Source: Hybos culiciformis
Lineage: Eukaryota; Arthropoda; Insecta; Diptera; Hybotidae
NCBI GenBank assembly: GCA_964007475.1
Contig: OZ023273.1
Span: 61,151,834-61,215,833, forward strand
DNA length: 64,000 nt
Reading direction: 5' to 3'
Shown: positions 1 through 10,398 of the stretch, in pieces
Numbering within the stretch: the stretch's first letter is position 1
Layout: every line of letters starts with the position of its first letter
Position numbers and translations under genes: made by a program
The notes under the pieces: model-generated
Told to the model about the DNA's origin: nothing
Seen by the model: the letters and a program-made list of their open reading frames with translations, nothing else
The model's database searches: none

Positions 1-44
1 ATCAAAATAAAACGACAGCTATTTTTTGGTCGTTTCTATAGTAA

Positions 45-430
45 ACGAACGTCGATTTGGCTGAAATTTGGGGAGGAGGTGGATGCGATGACTAAACCTC
101 GAAATCCAAAAGGATTTTTCCACGAAAGCCCCCGTTTCGGAAATATGACCCACCAAATTTTTCATATGTTTCATACACAGGAAATTTTTTTTTGCTCCTA
201 TTTGCCCTATTTTTGGAGAGGGGGTAGATGAGTAGCCCCGAATGTCAAATCCAAACAATTTTTTCGGAACAATCTTATTTGGTATGTATGAAAACTTTGG
301 GGGCCATATTTCCGGAACGGAGGGTTTCCTGAAAAAATCCTCTTGGACTTGGGGGTTTGGTCACCGCCTCTACGTCCCCACCAAGTTTCAGCGAAATCGA
401 ATCTCAACACTCATCTGCACTTTAGCCAAA
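45..430. repeat. Foldback (inverted-arm) interspersed repeat, copy 1
   Basis: Two arms of about 140-200 bp face each other. The left arm (about 50-190) reads GATTTGGCTGAAATTTGGGG and onward. The reverse complement of the right arm (about 285-405) reads CGATTTCGCTGAAACTTGG, and the two stay alignable for over 100 bp through CCGGAAATATG-like blocks. A second diverged copy lies at about 10450-10870. It is clearly more GC-rich than its surroundings. No coding capacity is supported; the small ORFs here are reverse-strand shadows of each other. It is probably a non-autonomous transposon. Family unknown. Confidence 0.6.
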
Positions 431-848
431 TTCTCTACATTTTTTTTTTTTTTCAAAACGATTAAACGAAAATTCGCGATCTTTTTACGTGAAGCAAAGA
501 AGTCGACATGGGCGCTTTTATGAACGAGGTCGACAAATATTTAACATTTTTTTGGTTAATTTCTCAATAAAATTATGAGAAATGAATTTTCCAGCTTTTA
601 AAATTACATGAAGCAAAAAGTCGACAATTGTTAAAATTTGTGACAATTGTCGATTGTCGACCGGTGACAATTGTTATATGATTCCACCCCTGCTTCGTGT
701 GCTTTTTTTTTTTTACTTTTGAATCTGTAGTTGTAGAAATACGCAATTTACGATAATAAGGTGAATTTTTATAAATATTAAAAAAAAATGCATATTTTTC
801 AAAAGGGCTTGACGTATTTTGAACATGATACTTTTTAATTAATCTATA
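431..848. other. Gene-free AT-rich flank
   Basis: This stretch lies between the foldback repeat and the LTR provirus. It contains poly-T runs and a short cluster of ACAATTGTCGA/TTGTCGACC repeats around 625-670. I see no gene. Confidence 0.6.
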
Positions 849-852
849 TGCA
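849..852. repeat. TGCA target-site duplication (left) of outer provirus
   Basis: TGCA abuts the first base of the left LTR. The same four bases follow the last base of the right LTR at 8945-8948. Ty3/gypsy integrases commonly leave 4-5 bp duplications. Confidence 0.75.
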
Positions 853-1137
853 AGTTAAATTCTTCTTTTTAAAATAAAGAATATTTTCGTTTGTTTGAAG
901 ATACTTTGTATTTTCTCTTTTAACTCTATTAACAAACTAAAACTTAAATTAAATTAAAATATGATTTTACTTCTAAATTGAAAGACAAATGTGCTGACAT
1001 TGTCATAAATTGCATTTGTCTGTATTAGATTGTGTTACAAATAAAATATGCTTTATATAAAAAGAGAATTAAAATTTTTATCAATTTTTTGGCCGGATAC
1101 GTATTTAATAAAACTGCTGACCTAGCGTCTGTTAACT
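853..1137 (-). repeat. 3' LTR of outer provirus (285 bp)
   Basis: It starts AGTTAAATTC and ends GTTAACT as read on the plus strand. It matches 5577-5752 joined to 8812-8944, with scattered single differences and a ~24-bp tandem duplication (CCGGATACGTATT) present only in the other LTR. A purine-rich tract (minus strand, AAAGGAGGGAG, about 1138-1150) lies directly upstream in the element's own orientation, as expected of a 3' LTR. Confidence 0.85.
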
Positions 1138-1147
1138 TCTCCCTCCT

Positions 1148-2821
1148 TTAAACTGAGGACGTCCCGGCTTCAATATGTTCTATGATATCATTCACACTTT
1201 TGGCATTGATTGTTATATTCCCGGTTCTTCTAACTCTTGCAACCTCCAAGATCTTCATAAAGCAAAAACACATTGGAAACAGAATGGCAAGTGAAATAAT
1301 TATCCACCATTTTTCCGAGAAGCTTGAAATATCTCGTTGCATTGTTTGTATTTGATTGGTGTTATCGACATGAATTCTATGCAGATATGGTAGCGATAAA
1401 CTTTCTTTATGCTCGCTGAGCCTCATCGATAATGTTTTTGGCGGATGTGGCTCGATATAAACAGATTGCTTTTTCACTTTGTAAACCGTGCCATTAATCC
1501 TGATGTAATTTGAAAATGTAACCACTAGCGTTCCCTTTACTGTTATTTCTTGCTGATCCAAAAACGTTGTTTTATCCACATCATTAAGAATGATTGTCCC
1601 TTCATCAACTTGCTGAACTAATGGTAGGTGATCAGCAATTTCTGTTTGGCATGTAGCTACGTTTTTGTTGAGTAATTGTAAAAGACACTTTACATCAGTG
1701 GGTCGGCAGAACTTAAGTGAAGAATCTGATGAGTTCACACATTCCATCAATGGTTGGATGTCATTATTTAAACATTGCGCAGCTTTGTTGGTCTCTAATT
1801 TTGGTATCATATTGTTGTGGCTCACCGGAAAAATTTTTAGAAAATTACAAAAATTTTGAATTTGTGGGATTTTTAAAACATAGTGCATTAAATTAGAATC
1901 TTGCAAATTTTTGACTTGCGATACAGACAGTAAATTACTTATAATAACAAGAAAATCGTCGGAATCGATCAAATGTCTTAATTCTAAATGATCTAAAATT
2001 AAAAGATTGATAATATTGTTTTTGGCGAGAATTACCAGATAAACAATATTGTTTAAATTATTTATTATGTAATTGTTAGTCTGCCTATTGCTATTTTTTA
2101 TGAGCATGTCATCTTTTGACAGTAACAGCTCGAAGTCGGCATGAGCGGGGGTACCGGCGACGAACTTGAGTGCGCTTCCCAAAAAATTAATTAATCTTGC
2201 ATGTCTCTTAGGAATCTCTAAGGCTTGAATTTCATGTAATATTTCTTCTGCCTGTTGCCTTAGAATACTTTTCTGCCAGTTTTTAAATTGCTTTGAAAGC
2301 GCGTTCGAGATTATGTTTTCTTTCCTTGGCTTGTAATGGGAAGTGGGAGAATACTCTCCTATAAATGCGCGCCATCTTTTCATTTTAGCACGTGCAAGAA
2401 GTTCCCGTTCGTTGGTAGCGTAATTTTGTTCTACTTTCCATAAAGCTCTCGATATCATAGTAATTGGTCTACCGCTTTGCAACAAAACCGCTCTTAAGGC
2501 ATTTGAAGATGCATCTGTCGTAAGCTCGAAGGTTTTTCTAAAATCAGGATGTTGGAGTAGAACGTCTTCCGAGACAACAATTTTTTTTACCTTTTCAAAG
2601 GAAGAAATCGCTTCCTCATTGAGTTTTATTTTCCTGAAATCGATTTCCAACCGATATTTGGGATTTCCGTTTTCGTCCAAGCCTTTTTTGCTAACATTAT
2701 GGACCGTACAGTTGTGAGGTGAATTAGATTTTCGAATTATCAAGCAGATTTTCTGTTTCTTCATTAATGAATTGGGACAAAGACATTGGATAAGGATAGC
2801 TCCTTGAATAGATCGGTTCAT
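1148..2821 (-). pseudogene. Chimeric pol-env open reading frame of the outer provirus (557 codons)
   Basis: The ATG is at 2821 and the frame stays open to the stop near 1148. In order it carries an RT N-terminal fragment (ending near a YRLEIDFRK block), an RT connection/RNase H fragment (TTDASSNAL, NYATNERELLA), a tether fragment (KENIISNALSK), and then an envelope-type C-terminal half. That half has a basic KRHARL stretch followed by a glycine/alanine-rich segment like the errantivirus/baculovirus F fusion-peptide region. It ends with a predicted membrane span (about residues 503-525) and a ~32-residue tail. The catalytic RT aspartates, most of RNase H and all of integrase are absent. In-frame deletions therefore fused pol remnants to env. 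It overlaps the preceding protease frame in a different frame. It is an inactive remnant as a retroviral product; whether the chimera is expressed is unknown. Confidence 0.75.
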
Positions 2822-3256
2822 CTGTGGTGGTGGGAATGGTTGCTACAATATTAGAATTGAAAGGAAGTTTATCACTAGAATCTGCGTCTATTTTAAGGCT
2901 GTTCGCCTGCATGTAAGATATGTTTCCGTTTTTATAAATTAACCAATTATTCTTTAAGTCCAAACTTGCATTTACTACTTTCAAAAAATCATACCCTATA
3001 ATCCCATCAAATGTTTTAAGGCTAGGAAGAATAAAAAAAGTAGCTACTTGTCCTAGTATATCTATTTTACATTTCTTTTCAATTTTAATGGAGCTGTTCA
3101 CTGATTTCACATAAAAAACATTCTCAACCGGTCGTACACCTTTAAGAAAATCGAAAGGCTTAATATAATTTTTCGACGAACCCGTATCGACTAAAATGTT
3201 TATTTCCTTACCGTTTAATAAAGTTTTCTTTATAAAAGGAAGCAGAGATTTTTCAC
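2724..3256 (-). pseudogene. Retroviral aspartic protease / start of RT remnant
   Basis: In the minus frame read from just after the gag remnant, a VDTGSS active-site motif is encoded around 3177-3197. A hydrophobic protease-like stretch with FDGIIGYDFL follows, and then an RT-N segment (PYPMSLSQFINEE) that stops near 2724. The frame then shifts into the chimeric pol-env ORF. Errantiviral Pol normally runs uninterrupted through protease, RT, RNase H and integrase, so this is a broken piece. Confidence 0.7.
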
Positions 3257-4430
3257 CTAAAAAATTTTTTCGTCTTGAAAATTAACATTAACATCGTCGT
3301 CATTGAAAAAATTTGACGATTGCGCGTCTTCTTCACTTTCATCTTCATTCAGAGAAATGTGATTTATCCTTTGCACTTTCGGAAAAGGGGTGCAAGCAGA
3401 ATCCGTAATTTCTCGTTGATGTTTGTTATACTCTCCGTTATTCGAAAGTGGTGTTTTGCTTTGCCGAAAATTGTTATGGAACCAATTATTATTTTTTTGA
3501 AAAAAAAATTTTTGTTTAAACCGAGAACTACCTGGATCGACTTCCATGGGTGTTGATTTCTTTTGCGTTTCCGAAATATTTTTTTCCCATGAGAAAATTC
3601 TAGTAGGTTTTGACGTATTTCCCGCCGCGAAAGTTCGAGCGAATTGCTGCCTCTTATGATTAACTTCGAGTTCTTGAGCTATGGCAAGTGCAGTTGGGAG
3701 ATCTGCCGGTCTTGAGGAAAAATGAATGTCACATATGGGACGATGGAGGCCCGAAATAAAAACTCGAAGAGCGTTTTCCCTTGTTCTTTGGTTTAAAGTT
3801 GATGTCAATTCTTCATTTTGGCTATAACTCAGTATTTGCTTATTTAATATAAGCGTTAATTTCCTATCAACCGAATCATAATATTCTGAAATACTTAGAT
3901 TACCCTGACGCAAGATGCTGAGTTCGCTTTCCAGAACATGGATTGGTCTTTTATCCGAGTATGCTTGGTCCAATCGAGAAATTATTGCTTTAAAATTAAA
4001 AACAGTATTAAAGGCGGATAATGTAGCATTTGCCGAACCGGTGATTTTGTTACGAAAAATTCCAATATTTCTCTGATCCCTCTGTATAGTATTTAATAGC
4101 AAAATGTGCTGCTGAACGCCACGCTGGGTAAGAAATTGGGTCACCGCAGAATTCTGGAAGGGATTTAATTAATTCCAGGCTTGTATGATCTTCCCCTACC
4201 CCTGGTTCGATAGCGACTGATTGGAACACTTCAACACTAGGCGTGTCCTTTATTTTAAGAATATTAGATGCAAAATCTTCCAGCTGTCCCGTGACATTTG
4301 CATTTGTCTGATCTATTATATTTTTGGCAAGAGCCTCAAGTTCTTTTTTTATGTGTTCTGCAAGCTCTCTTTTGGTGCGCTCGACGATGGTTGCCACTAG
4401 TTGGTCAACTTGCTCTTGTGTCGCACTCAT
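3257..4430 (-). pseudogene. Gag remnant with an internal frameshift
   Basis: An ATG at 4430 opens a 126-codon frame containing a coiled-coil-like N-terminus and a LPEFCGDPISYPAW block typical of insect Ty3/gypsy Gag. The homologous reading continues in another frame (4144-3257) with ITGSANATL, a basic region and an acidic tail. The shift falls somewhere in the 4050-4144 overlap. No CCHC zinc knuckle is visible, as in several Drosophila errantiviruses. The Gag is broken as it stands. Confidence 0.75.
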
Positions 4431-5560
4431 GTCAACTAAAAATGAAATATTTGATTAACTATTTTAATAAAAAGAATAGAGAAAATTTAAAATGTAATAG
4501 ATAAGTTAAGATCTGAAATAAAATTTATATAGGTATGTATTTTTTTAATAAAATGAAAATGGGATGGAGAAGAAATACCTATAATTCTTTTAATCTTTTT
4601 TTTTGCAACTTAATTTAAAAAAAAATTGTTAATTACTCCAAATTCTTATTTTTAACTAATTTTTATATAATCTGGTTTTCTCGCCAAAAAAAAAAATTTC
4701 TTTTCCTCTTCCTCAGTTTTACACAGATTTTTTTTCTTTTAAAATTTTTTCATAAATTTTTGAATATATTCTAATAGCTTAAAAAAAAATTTAAATTTTT
4801 TGGTTTTTATTTTCCAATAGCTTAACTAATTTTTCACAATTTTCGAAGGAATGCAATTCATAAAACATGTAATTTTTTTTTTTTTTTAGCCTCCTTTTTT
4901 TCATTTTAGATAATAATTTCTAGCTTTTATCTAGTTTTTCTTTTTTTTTTTTTTCTCGATAATTTCGATAATAATAAAAATTATATCAACTTTTTTTTTT
5001 TTTTACTTTATTTAAATTTCTATAGATCTTATTCTTCTTTTTCGACTAAAACAATTTTCCAAATTTTCCAAAATTTTTTTGTTTTAATATTTTGATCTTT
5101 TTACTACATAAAATATTTTTATATTTTTTGATTTTTCTTTTTTTTTTTGTTTAATAATCAAAAAAATTTCAAACTTAAATTTCTATATTATTTTCCAATA
5201 ATAAATTTTTTTCACATGTACCAATAATATTTGGTTTTTTTCTTTTTAATTAAAAAAATTTTTTTATAAAACTTTTTCGCTAATTATTATAATTTCAATG
5301 TAAAATTTCTTGTTTTTTTTTGTAAGCTCTTTTTCTCGATAATTTTTTCTTTTTAATTTTACTTAAGCACAAAAAAAAATCAAGAAATAAAAATAAAATT
5401 TGATCGATTCTTACATAAGAATTATTTCTATCATTTCGAGGATAATCCAATTTTTTTTAAATTTTGCTGTCCAGCGATGGATGTCTCGAACTTCAATTTG
5501 TTGGTTAGCCGCAACGTTGTTTGTTCTCCCTCTTATGTGGATACTAATTTATTCGTTGCG
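4431..5560 (-). other. Leader region of the outer provirus
   Basis: This is about 1.1 kb between the primer-binding site and gag. It is dominated by poly-T runs on the plus strand (A-rich on the element's strand). I see no ORF worth calling. A packaging or translation-control role is possible but not shown. Confidence 0.5.
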
Positions 5561-5576
5561 TCCTGTCACGGTCGCC
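5561..5576 (-). promoter_or_regulatory. Primer-binding site of outer provirus (tRNA-Arg type)
   Basis: Directly inside the LTR on the minus strand the sequence reads TGGCGACCGTGACAGGAC, the T being the last LTR base. From memory this is complementary to the 3' end of an insect tRNA-Arg ending CACGGTCGCCA. It primes minus-strand DNA synthesis in this class of retroelement. Confidence 0.7.
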
Positions 5577-5752
5577 AGTTAAATTCTTTTTTTTAAATTA
5601 AAGAATATTTTCGTTTGTTTGAAGATACTTTGTATTTTCTCTTTTAACTCTATTAACAAACTAAAACTTAAATTAAATTAAAATATGATTTTACTTTTAA
5701 ATTGAAAGACAAATGTGCTGACATTGTCATAAATTGCAGTTGTCTGTATTAG
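5577..5752 (-). repeat. 5' LTR of outer provirus, inner part
   Basis: It matches 853-1028. It is interrupted after TATTAG by the nested element and resumes at 8812. Confidence 0.85.
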
Positions 5753-6459
5753 TGTAATGATATTATCATTACCAAAATTAAAATAAAACTAAATTGATAA
5801 AATTATTAAAATCTTGTTGAACCCTAAAATAATATAGAATTAAGATTACGGTAAATTATAATAAATTTGATTGGGTGACCAATCACTAATTAATAAGTCA
5901 AAATAATAAAAATAATAATTTGGTATGAATCTGATATTAGTAAATAATATTGTATATAAAAATTTATTATTATGTAGATAAATTGTATATAGAATTTAAG
6001 AATTTTTAGTATATAAGATTTTGTATAAATATGATAAGTTTTTAGAATAAAATCCAGATTGAAATTTGATCTCAAATAGATATCTCACTTTTATTAAACG
6101 GCTTCCCTGAGCTATACAATACAGGTAAGATAGCTTTCCGAGCAATATAATACGGATAACAAGGCTTGGTAAGCCTATCAAATATACCAAGCTGTTCCAA
6201 GCTAAAAATGGAATATCCGGCTCTTAAGCCAAAACGAAAGCGCGTCCCGCTCTAATAGGACATACGGCTGAATACAGCCTAGACAATAGGATCTCCATAA
6301 TGACATGCTAGTGGTCATTATGGATTAGGGAATTCAATAGGCCTTAGATGTCTTGGACAACATAGATGTCCAACCCATGATCCATCATAAGATAAATAAC
6401 CATAAAGAAGAAAGACAATAAAGATATTCCATTAAATAAAAACAATTTTTTCCTTTACA
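5753..6459 (+). repeat. 5' LTR of nested element (707 bp)
   Basis: It opens with a near-perfect dyad (GTAATGATA / TATCATTAC, 5754-5772). Two further perfect hairpins lie at 6295-6323 (CCATAATGAC / GTCATTATGG) and 6353-6373 (TTGGACA / TGTCCAA). It is identical to the right LTR over about 650 bp and differs only in the last ~50 bp. ORFs within it recur in the other LTR merely because the DNA is repeated. Confidence 0.88.
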
Positions 6460-6478
6460 TGGCGATCCTGCAAACCGC
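6460..6478 (+). promoter_or_regulatory. Primer-binding site of nested element
   Basis: TGGCGATCCTGC immediately follows the LTR end. From memory it matches the 3' end of another tRNA-Arg (ending GCAGGATCGCCA) for about 12 bases. Confidence 0.6.
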
Positions 6479-7329
6479 AAATTATATAATACAGAACCAA
6501 AATAACCATAAATTTTAAAAGATGGAACAAAATGTTCAACAAAAATTTTAACCGCATAGAGAACACAAAAAATAAAAATTAAAAATTTTTTAAAATACGA
6601 TATATTGTCAAAAATAAATATTTTTTTCTATGAAATTATAAAAAAAAAAAGAAATGTATATTAAAAATAAAAGAAATTCACAAGAAAAATAATTATATAT
6701 AAATATGAAATTTTACAAAAAAAATTATATAAATGAAATTCACAAGAGATAATTATATATATATAAATATTAAATTTTACAAAAAAAAAATGTATATTTT
6801 TTTTTACTATATTATTATAAAAATAACAAATTTTTACAAAATAATTAGGTTATATAAATTTTACATGAAATATATAAATAAATTTTTAAATCAAAAAATT
6901 TTCAAAAAATTATAAGAATGTTACTTAAGAACACCCTAAAAAATTTTAGAATTAACACAAATATAAAATTATATTACGAACATCCTATTAAATTTTTTTT
7001 CAATAGACAAAAAAAAAAAAAAAAAAAAAAAACACTTGTCTATCAAATTCTTTTAACAAAAAAAAAAACTTTCTTCTTAAATACAAAAAGAAATTACTCA
7101 TTATCTATCCATTATAAAAATTTTTAAATGATACGTCACAATAATATGACACATCAAATATTTTCACTTAGACAAAATTATTTAATATTACGATTGATTT
7201 GAAATTGCATATCCCTAAGAATAGTTTACACACAAAAAATTTTTTTCTCTGAGATCAGGAAACAAACATCACTGATCAAAATCAAATTTAAATGCCCACA
7301 TTTATATCCAAATGTATAAGTTAATCATC

Positions 7330-7425
7330 ATTATCCAATAAAATTCATAATTGATACTGGAACAGATAAGTCTGTCACCAATGAACTATTTACGAAATTT
7401 ATTGAAAATAAGAATGAATAATTTA
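7330..7425 (+). pseudogene. Protease scrap of nested LTR element
   Basis: A short plus-strand translation carries IDTGTDKSVTNELF, the DTG active-site motif of retroviral-type aspartic proteases. It is flanked by stops and AT-rich filler. It shows that the element derives from a coding Ty3/gypsy-type ancestor. Confidence 0.55.
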
Positions 7426-7802
7426 GGATATTGGCAATAAGAGTCATTAGGCACTCTTTTATTATTGTATAAATTCCCAATTGATGAAATTTCCAATTGA
7501 CGGAATATTTAGGCCGAGATTTCTAATAGATGAAATTCTCCGCATTAATTAGTTTTGAGATTAATGATTAATTCAAACTAAATCAGTCGACTAGAGATAT
7601 TAGCACTGAATTATATGTCCATGAGACACTTGTCCTGAGTAAATAGATAACTCTAGGAATAGTTATATAATTGATATACCAGAGATATAATACACAAATT
7701 AAACAAAAAAAAAAAAAAAAAAAAAAAAAAGGGAACATTCATTAAAAGAACAATTATAAAAATAAAATAAAAATAATAAGATTCAATTACAAAAAAAAAA
7801 GT

Positions 7803-8026
7803 TTCAATCGTAACATTAATCATTGTCTGTAACAAACACCACAAATTCAAATTCAAAAAATAACATTAACATTAATTATTATTTGTAACAAACACCACAA
7901 ATTCAAATTCAAAAAATAACATTAACATTAATTATTATTTGTAACAAACACCACAAATTCAAATTCAAAAAATAACATTAACATTAATTATTATTTGTAA
8001 CAAACACCACAAATTCAAATTCAAAA
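7803..8026 (+). repeat. 56-bp tandem repeat, about four units
   Basis: Units containing TTTGTAACAAACACCACAAA recur with starts 56 bp apart (7830, 7886, 7942, 7998). The first unit is the most divergent. The array lies just upstream of the purine tract and 3' LTR of the nested element. Confidence 0.85.
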
Positions 8027-8099
8027 AAAATTTTAAAAATATAAAAATTTTCTTATTTCCTAAAAAATCATAAAATTTTTTTTTCTAAAAGGGAAAGGA

Positions 8100-8807
8100 T
8101 GTAATGATATTATCATTACCAAAATTAAAATAAAACTAAATTGATAAAATTATTAAAATCTTGTTGAACCCTAAAATAATATAGAATTAAGATTACGGTA
8201 AATTATAATAAATTTGATTGGGTGACCAATCACTAATTAATAAGTCAAAATAATAAAAATAATAATTTGGTATGAATCTGATATTAGTAAATAATATTGT
8301 ATATAAAAATTTATTATTATGTAGATAAATTGTATATAGAATTTAAGAATTTTTAGTATATAAGATTTTGTATAAATATGATAAGTTTTTAGAATAAAAT
8401 CCAGATTGAAATTTGATCTCAAATAGATATCTCACTTTTATTAAACGGCTTCCCTGAGCTATACAATACAGGTAAGATAGCTTTCCGAGCAATATAATAC
8501 GGATAACAAGGCTTGGTAAGCCTATCAAATATACCAAGCTGTTCCAAGCTAAAAATGGAATATCCGGCTCTTAAGCCAAAACGAAAGCGCGTCCCGCTCT
8601 AATAGGACATACGGCTGAATACAGCCTAGACAATAGGATCTCCATAATGACATGCTAGTGGTCATTATGGATTAGGGAATTCAATAGGCCTTAGATGTCT
8701 TGGACAACATAGATGTCCAACCCATGATCCATCATAAGATAAATAACCATAAAGAAGAAAGTCAATAGAAACTTTCCGTTAAATAAAAACAAATTTTTTC
8801 CTTTACA
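8100..8807 (+). repeat. 3' LTR of nested element (708 bp)
   Basis: It begins TGTAATGATATTATC and ends TTTACA. It copies 5753-6459 except for a cluster of substitutions and small indels in the final ~50 bp. Confidence 0.88.
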
Positions 8808-8811
8808 TTAG

Positions 8812-8944
8812 ATTGTATTACAAATAAAATATGCTTTATATAAAAAGAGAATTAAAATTTTTATCAATTTTTTGGCCGGATACGTATTTAATAAAACTGC
8901 CGGATACGTATTTTAAAAACTGCTGACTGCAGCATCTGTTAACT
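8812..8944 (-). repeat. 5' LTR of outer provirus, outer part
   Basis: It resumes the split LTR (ATTGTATTACAAATAAAAT and onward) and ends GTTAACT next to the TGCA duplication. It contains the extra tandem copy of CCGGATACGTATT. Confidence 0.85.
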
Positions 8945-9134
8945 TGCATAAAAATGAAAGCCAGTTTCTGTAAGTAACCTCTAAACAGAATAAATGAACC
9001 GATTTGTTAAAAACCATAGTACTATTGGGAAGGTTATTTTCCGTATATTGTTTGTACTGCTTTTTAATGATTTTCGATCGACTAGTTTCGCCGCTGGACA
9101 ACTTTTTCGACTTTTTTGTACCATTTTCAAACAT
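8945..9134 (-). CDS. Short ORF of unknown origin, possibly a transposase N-terminus
   Basis: On the minus strand an ATG at 9134 opens a basic, lysine/serine-rich frame (MFENGTKKSKKLSSGE at its start) that runs until the provirus LTR interrupts it at 8944. Upstream, about 9176-9225 is unusually GC-rich for this region. The basic N-terminus would fit a DNA-transposon protein, but I recognise no domain and may be looking at chance coding. Confidence 0.2.
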
Positions 9135-9229
9135 TTTTTATGCTAAATTTGTATTTTTTTTAAATTAATAAATACAGCGCTGGAGCGAAATAACAAATAA
9201 GGTTCGCGCCGGAATCCACTAGTAATAAA

Positions 9230-9691
9230 TATAAATAATAAAAGACATGTTGCTTGTTCAAAAACTAATAAATAATGTATATTATCCTAAACTATTCGTT
9301 TACACAAACAATTTTTGACAGAATGGATAATTCAAACTAGTTATTAAAAAACGAAAAAAAAAAAATTAATTTTTTAACTTTTAAGAAGGATGATAACATT
9401 TAAAATTTGAGATTTGTAGCTATTTTACAATTTTTTTCTTTATTATCATTTTTTTTTTTTTTATGTTTAAAAACTACAATTGCGAACAGAAAACTAAATC
9501 AGTTTGAAAAGATAAGGCAAAAATCAGTCACAAAAGCAATCAAAGTAAGTACATTAGTGTGTAAAAATTAGTTCCATTTGAATATTAAACTTACTTCAAA
9601 TTAGTAGATATTCTATTTTATGTATGGTATACATTTGAGAACTAATGATAATTGCCAATGTAAAATATAAAATCGCCAGTAATAGTAGATT
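9230..9691. other. Gene-free AT-rich stretch
   Basis: Low-complexity A/T sequence lies between the provirus flank and the next repeat. I see nothing functional. Confidence 0.5.
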
Positions 9692-10284
9692 ACAATACAT
9701 GTATGAAAATTTGTTATTCTTGCGAGCTGTGTATACACACAAACACATAGACCGAAGGTCGAGTGATACATTACCAACACTAAGATAATCAGCCGTGTAG
9801 TTGAAAAGTAAACAAAACTTTTCGTAGGGATAATAAATAAAAAATTCCCACTAGTTTTAAAATTTTTGTTCGCTATGTTGGTCGGTAGTGATTTTTGTTG
9901 CCTTTTTTTGTTATGTTTTAAACATTAAAAATAAATTTAAATTCAATAATAATGAAGATAAATTAATAAAAAATAAGTTTTTTATTAGTTTATTAAAAAA
10001 AATTAATTTTAAATGTCCAAAATAAAATAAAAATCCTTTCTAGGAAAATTTTTTCCCTAACCTAACTACCTACAGGTGGATTTTTAGTGGTTATTGTTTT
10101 TTTTTACAAAAAAGAAATGAAATTATTTCATTTTAATGTATACCCATTTTCATAAAAATAAATTAAAAATAACTTTTAAAAAATTATTGAAATAAAAAAA
10201 ATTATCAAAAAAATAATGATTGAATAATTTTCAGTGAAAATTTTTAATGCAAATATATTCATAAAATGAAATTAGATTTAAAAT

Positions 10285-10398
10285 TATTTTCAAGAAATAA
10301 AAAAAAATATATTTTCAAGAAATAAAAAAAAATATATTTTCAAGAAATAAAAAAAATATATATTTTCAAGAAATAAAAAAAATATATATTTTCAAATA
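10285..10398. repeat. ~28-bp tandem repeat, four units
   Basis: The unit ATTTTCAAGAAATAAAAAAA followed by (TA)n recurs four times before ATTTTCAAATACAG. The units vary only in the length of the A and TA runs. Confidence 0.75.

Larger units (their letters stand above)
5753..8807 (+). mobile_element. Nested, internally deleted LTR retrotransposon
   Basis: It sits inside the outer provirus LTR and is flanked by TTAG duplications (5749-5752 and 8808-8811). It has 707/708-bp terminal repeats starting TGTAATG and ending TACA. A primer-binding site follows the left LTR and a purine tract (AAAAGGGAAAGGA, about 8086-8099) precedes the right one, which fixes the plus orientation. The 1.6-kb interior keeps only a protease scrap (around 7345-7420, IDTGTDKSV) and a 56-bp tandem repeat. 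It must have moved using enzymes from another copy, and did so after the outer provirus had inserted. Confidence 0.88.
853..8944 (-). mobile_element. Errantivirus-like (Ty3/gypsy with env) LTR provirus, decayed and interrupted
   Basis: The LTRs begin and end with the inverted pair AGTTAA/TTAACT and are flanked by a TGCA duplication. The element reads on the minus strand. Its 5' LTR is 8944-8812 plus 5752-5577, split by a nested element. A primer-binding site follows at 5561-5576, then gag, protease, RT/RNase H and env remnants, a purine tract, and the 3' LTR at 1137-853. Without the nested insertion it is about 5 kb, shorter than a full errantivirus. The RT catalytic core and integrase are missing. 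The two LTRs differ at only a few positions outside one end, so the insertion is not very old. It cannot be autonomous. Confidence 0.85.

Noticed and set aside
5890..6190. Two short minus-strand ORFs repeated identically at 8237-8537
   Set aside because: They lie inside the LTRs of the nested element. The duplication is explained by the LTR pair; there is no domain or codon signal.
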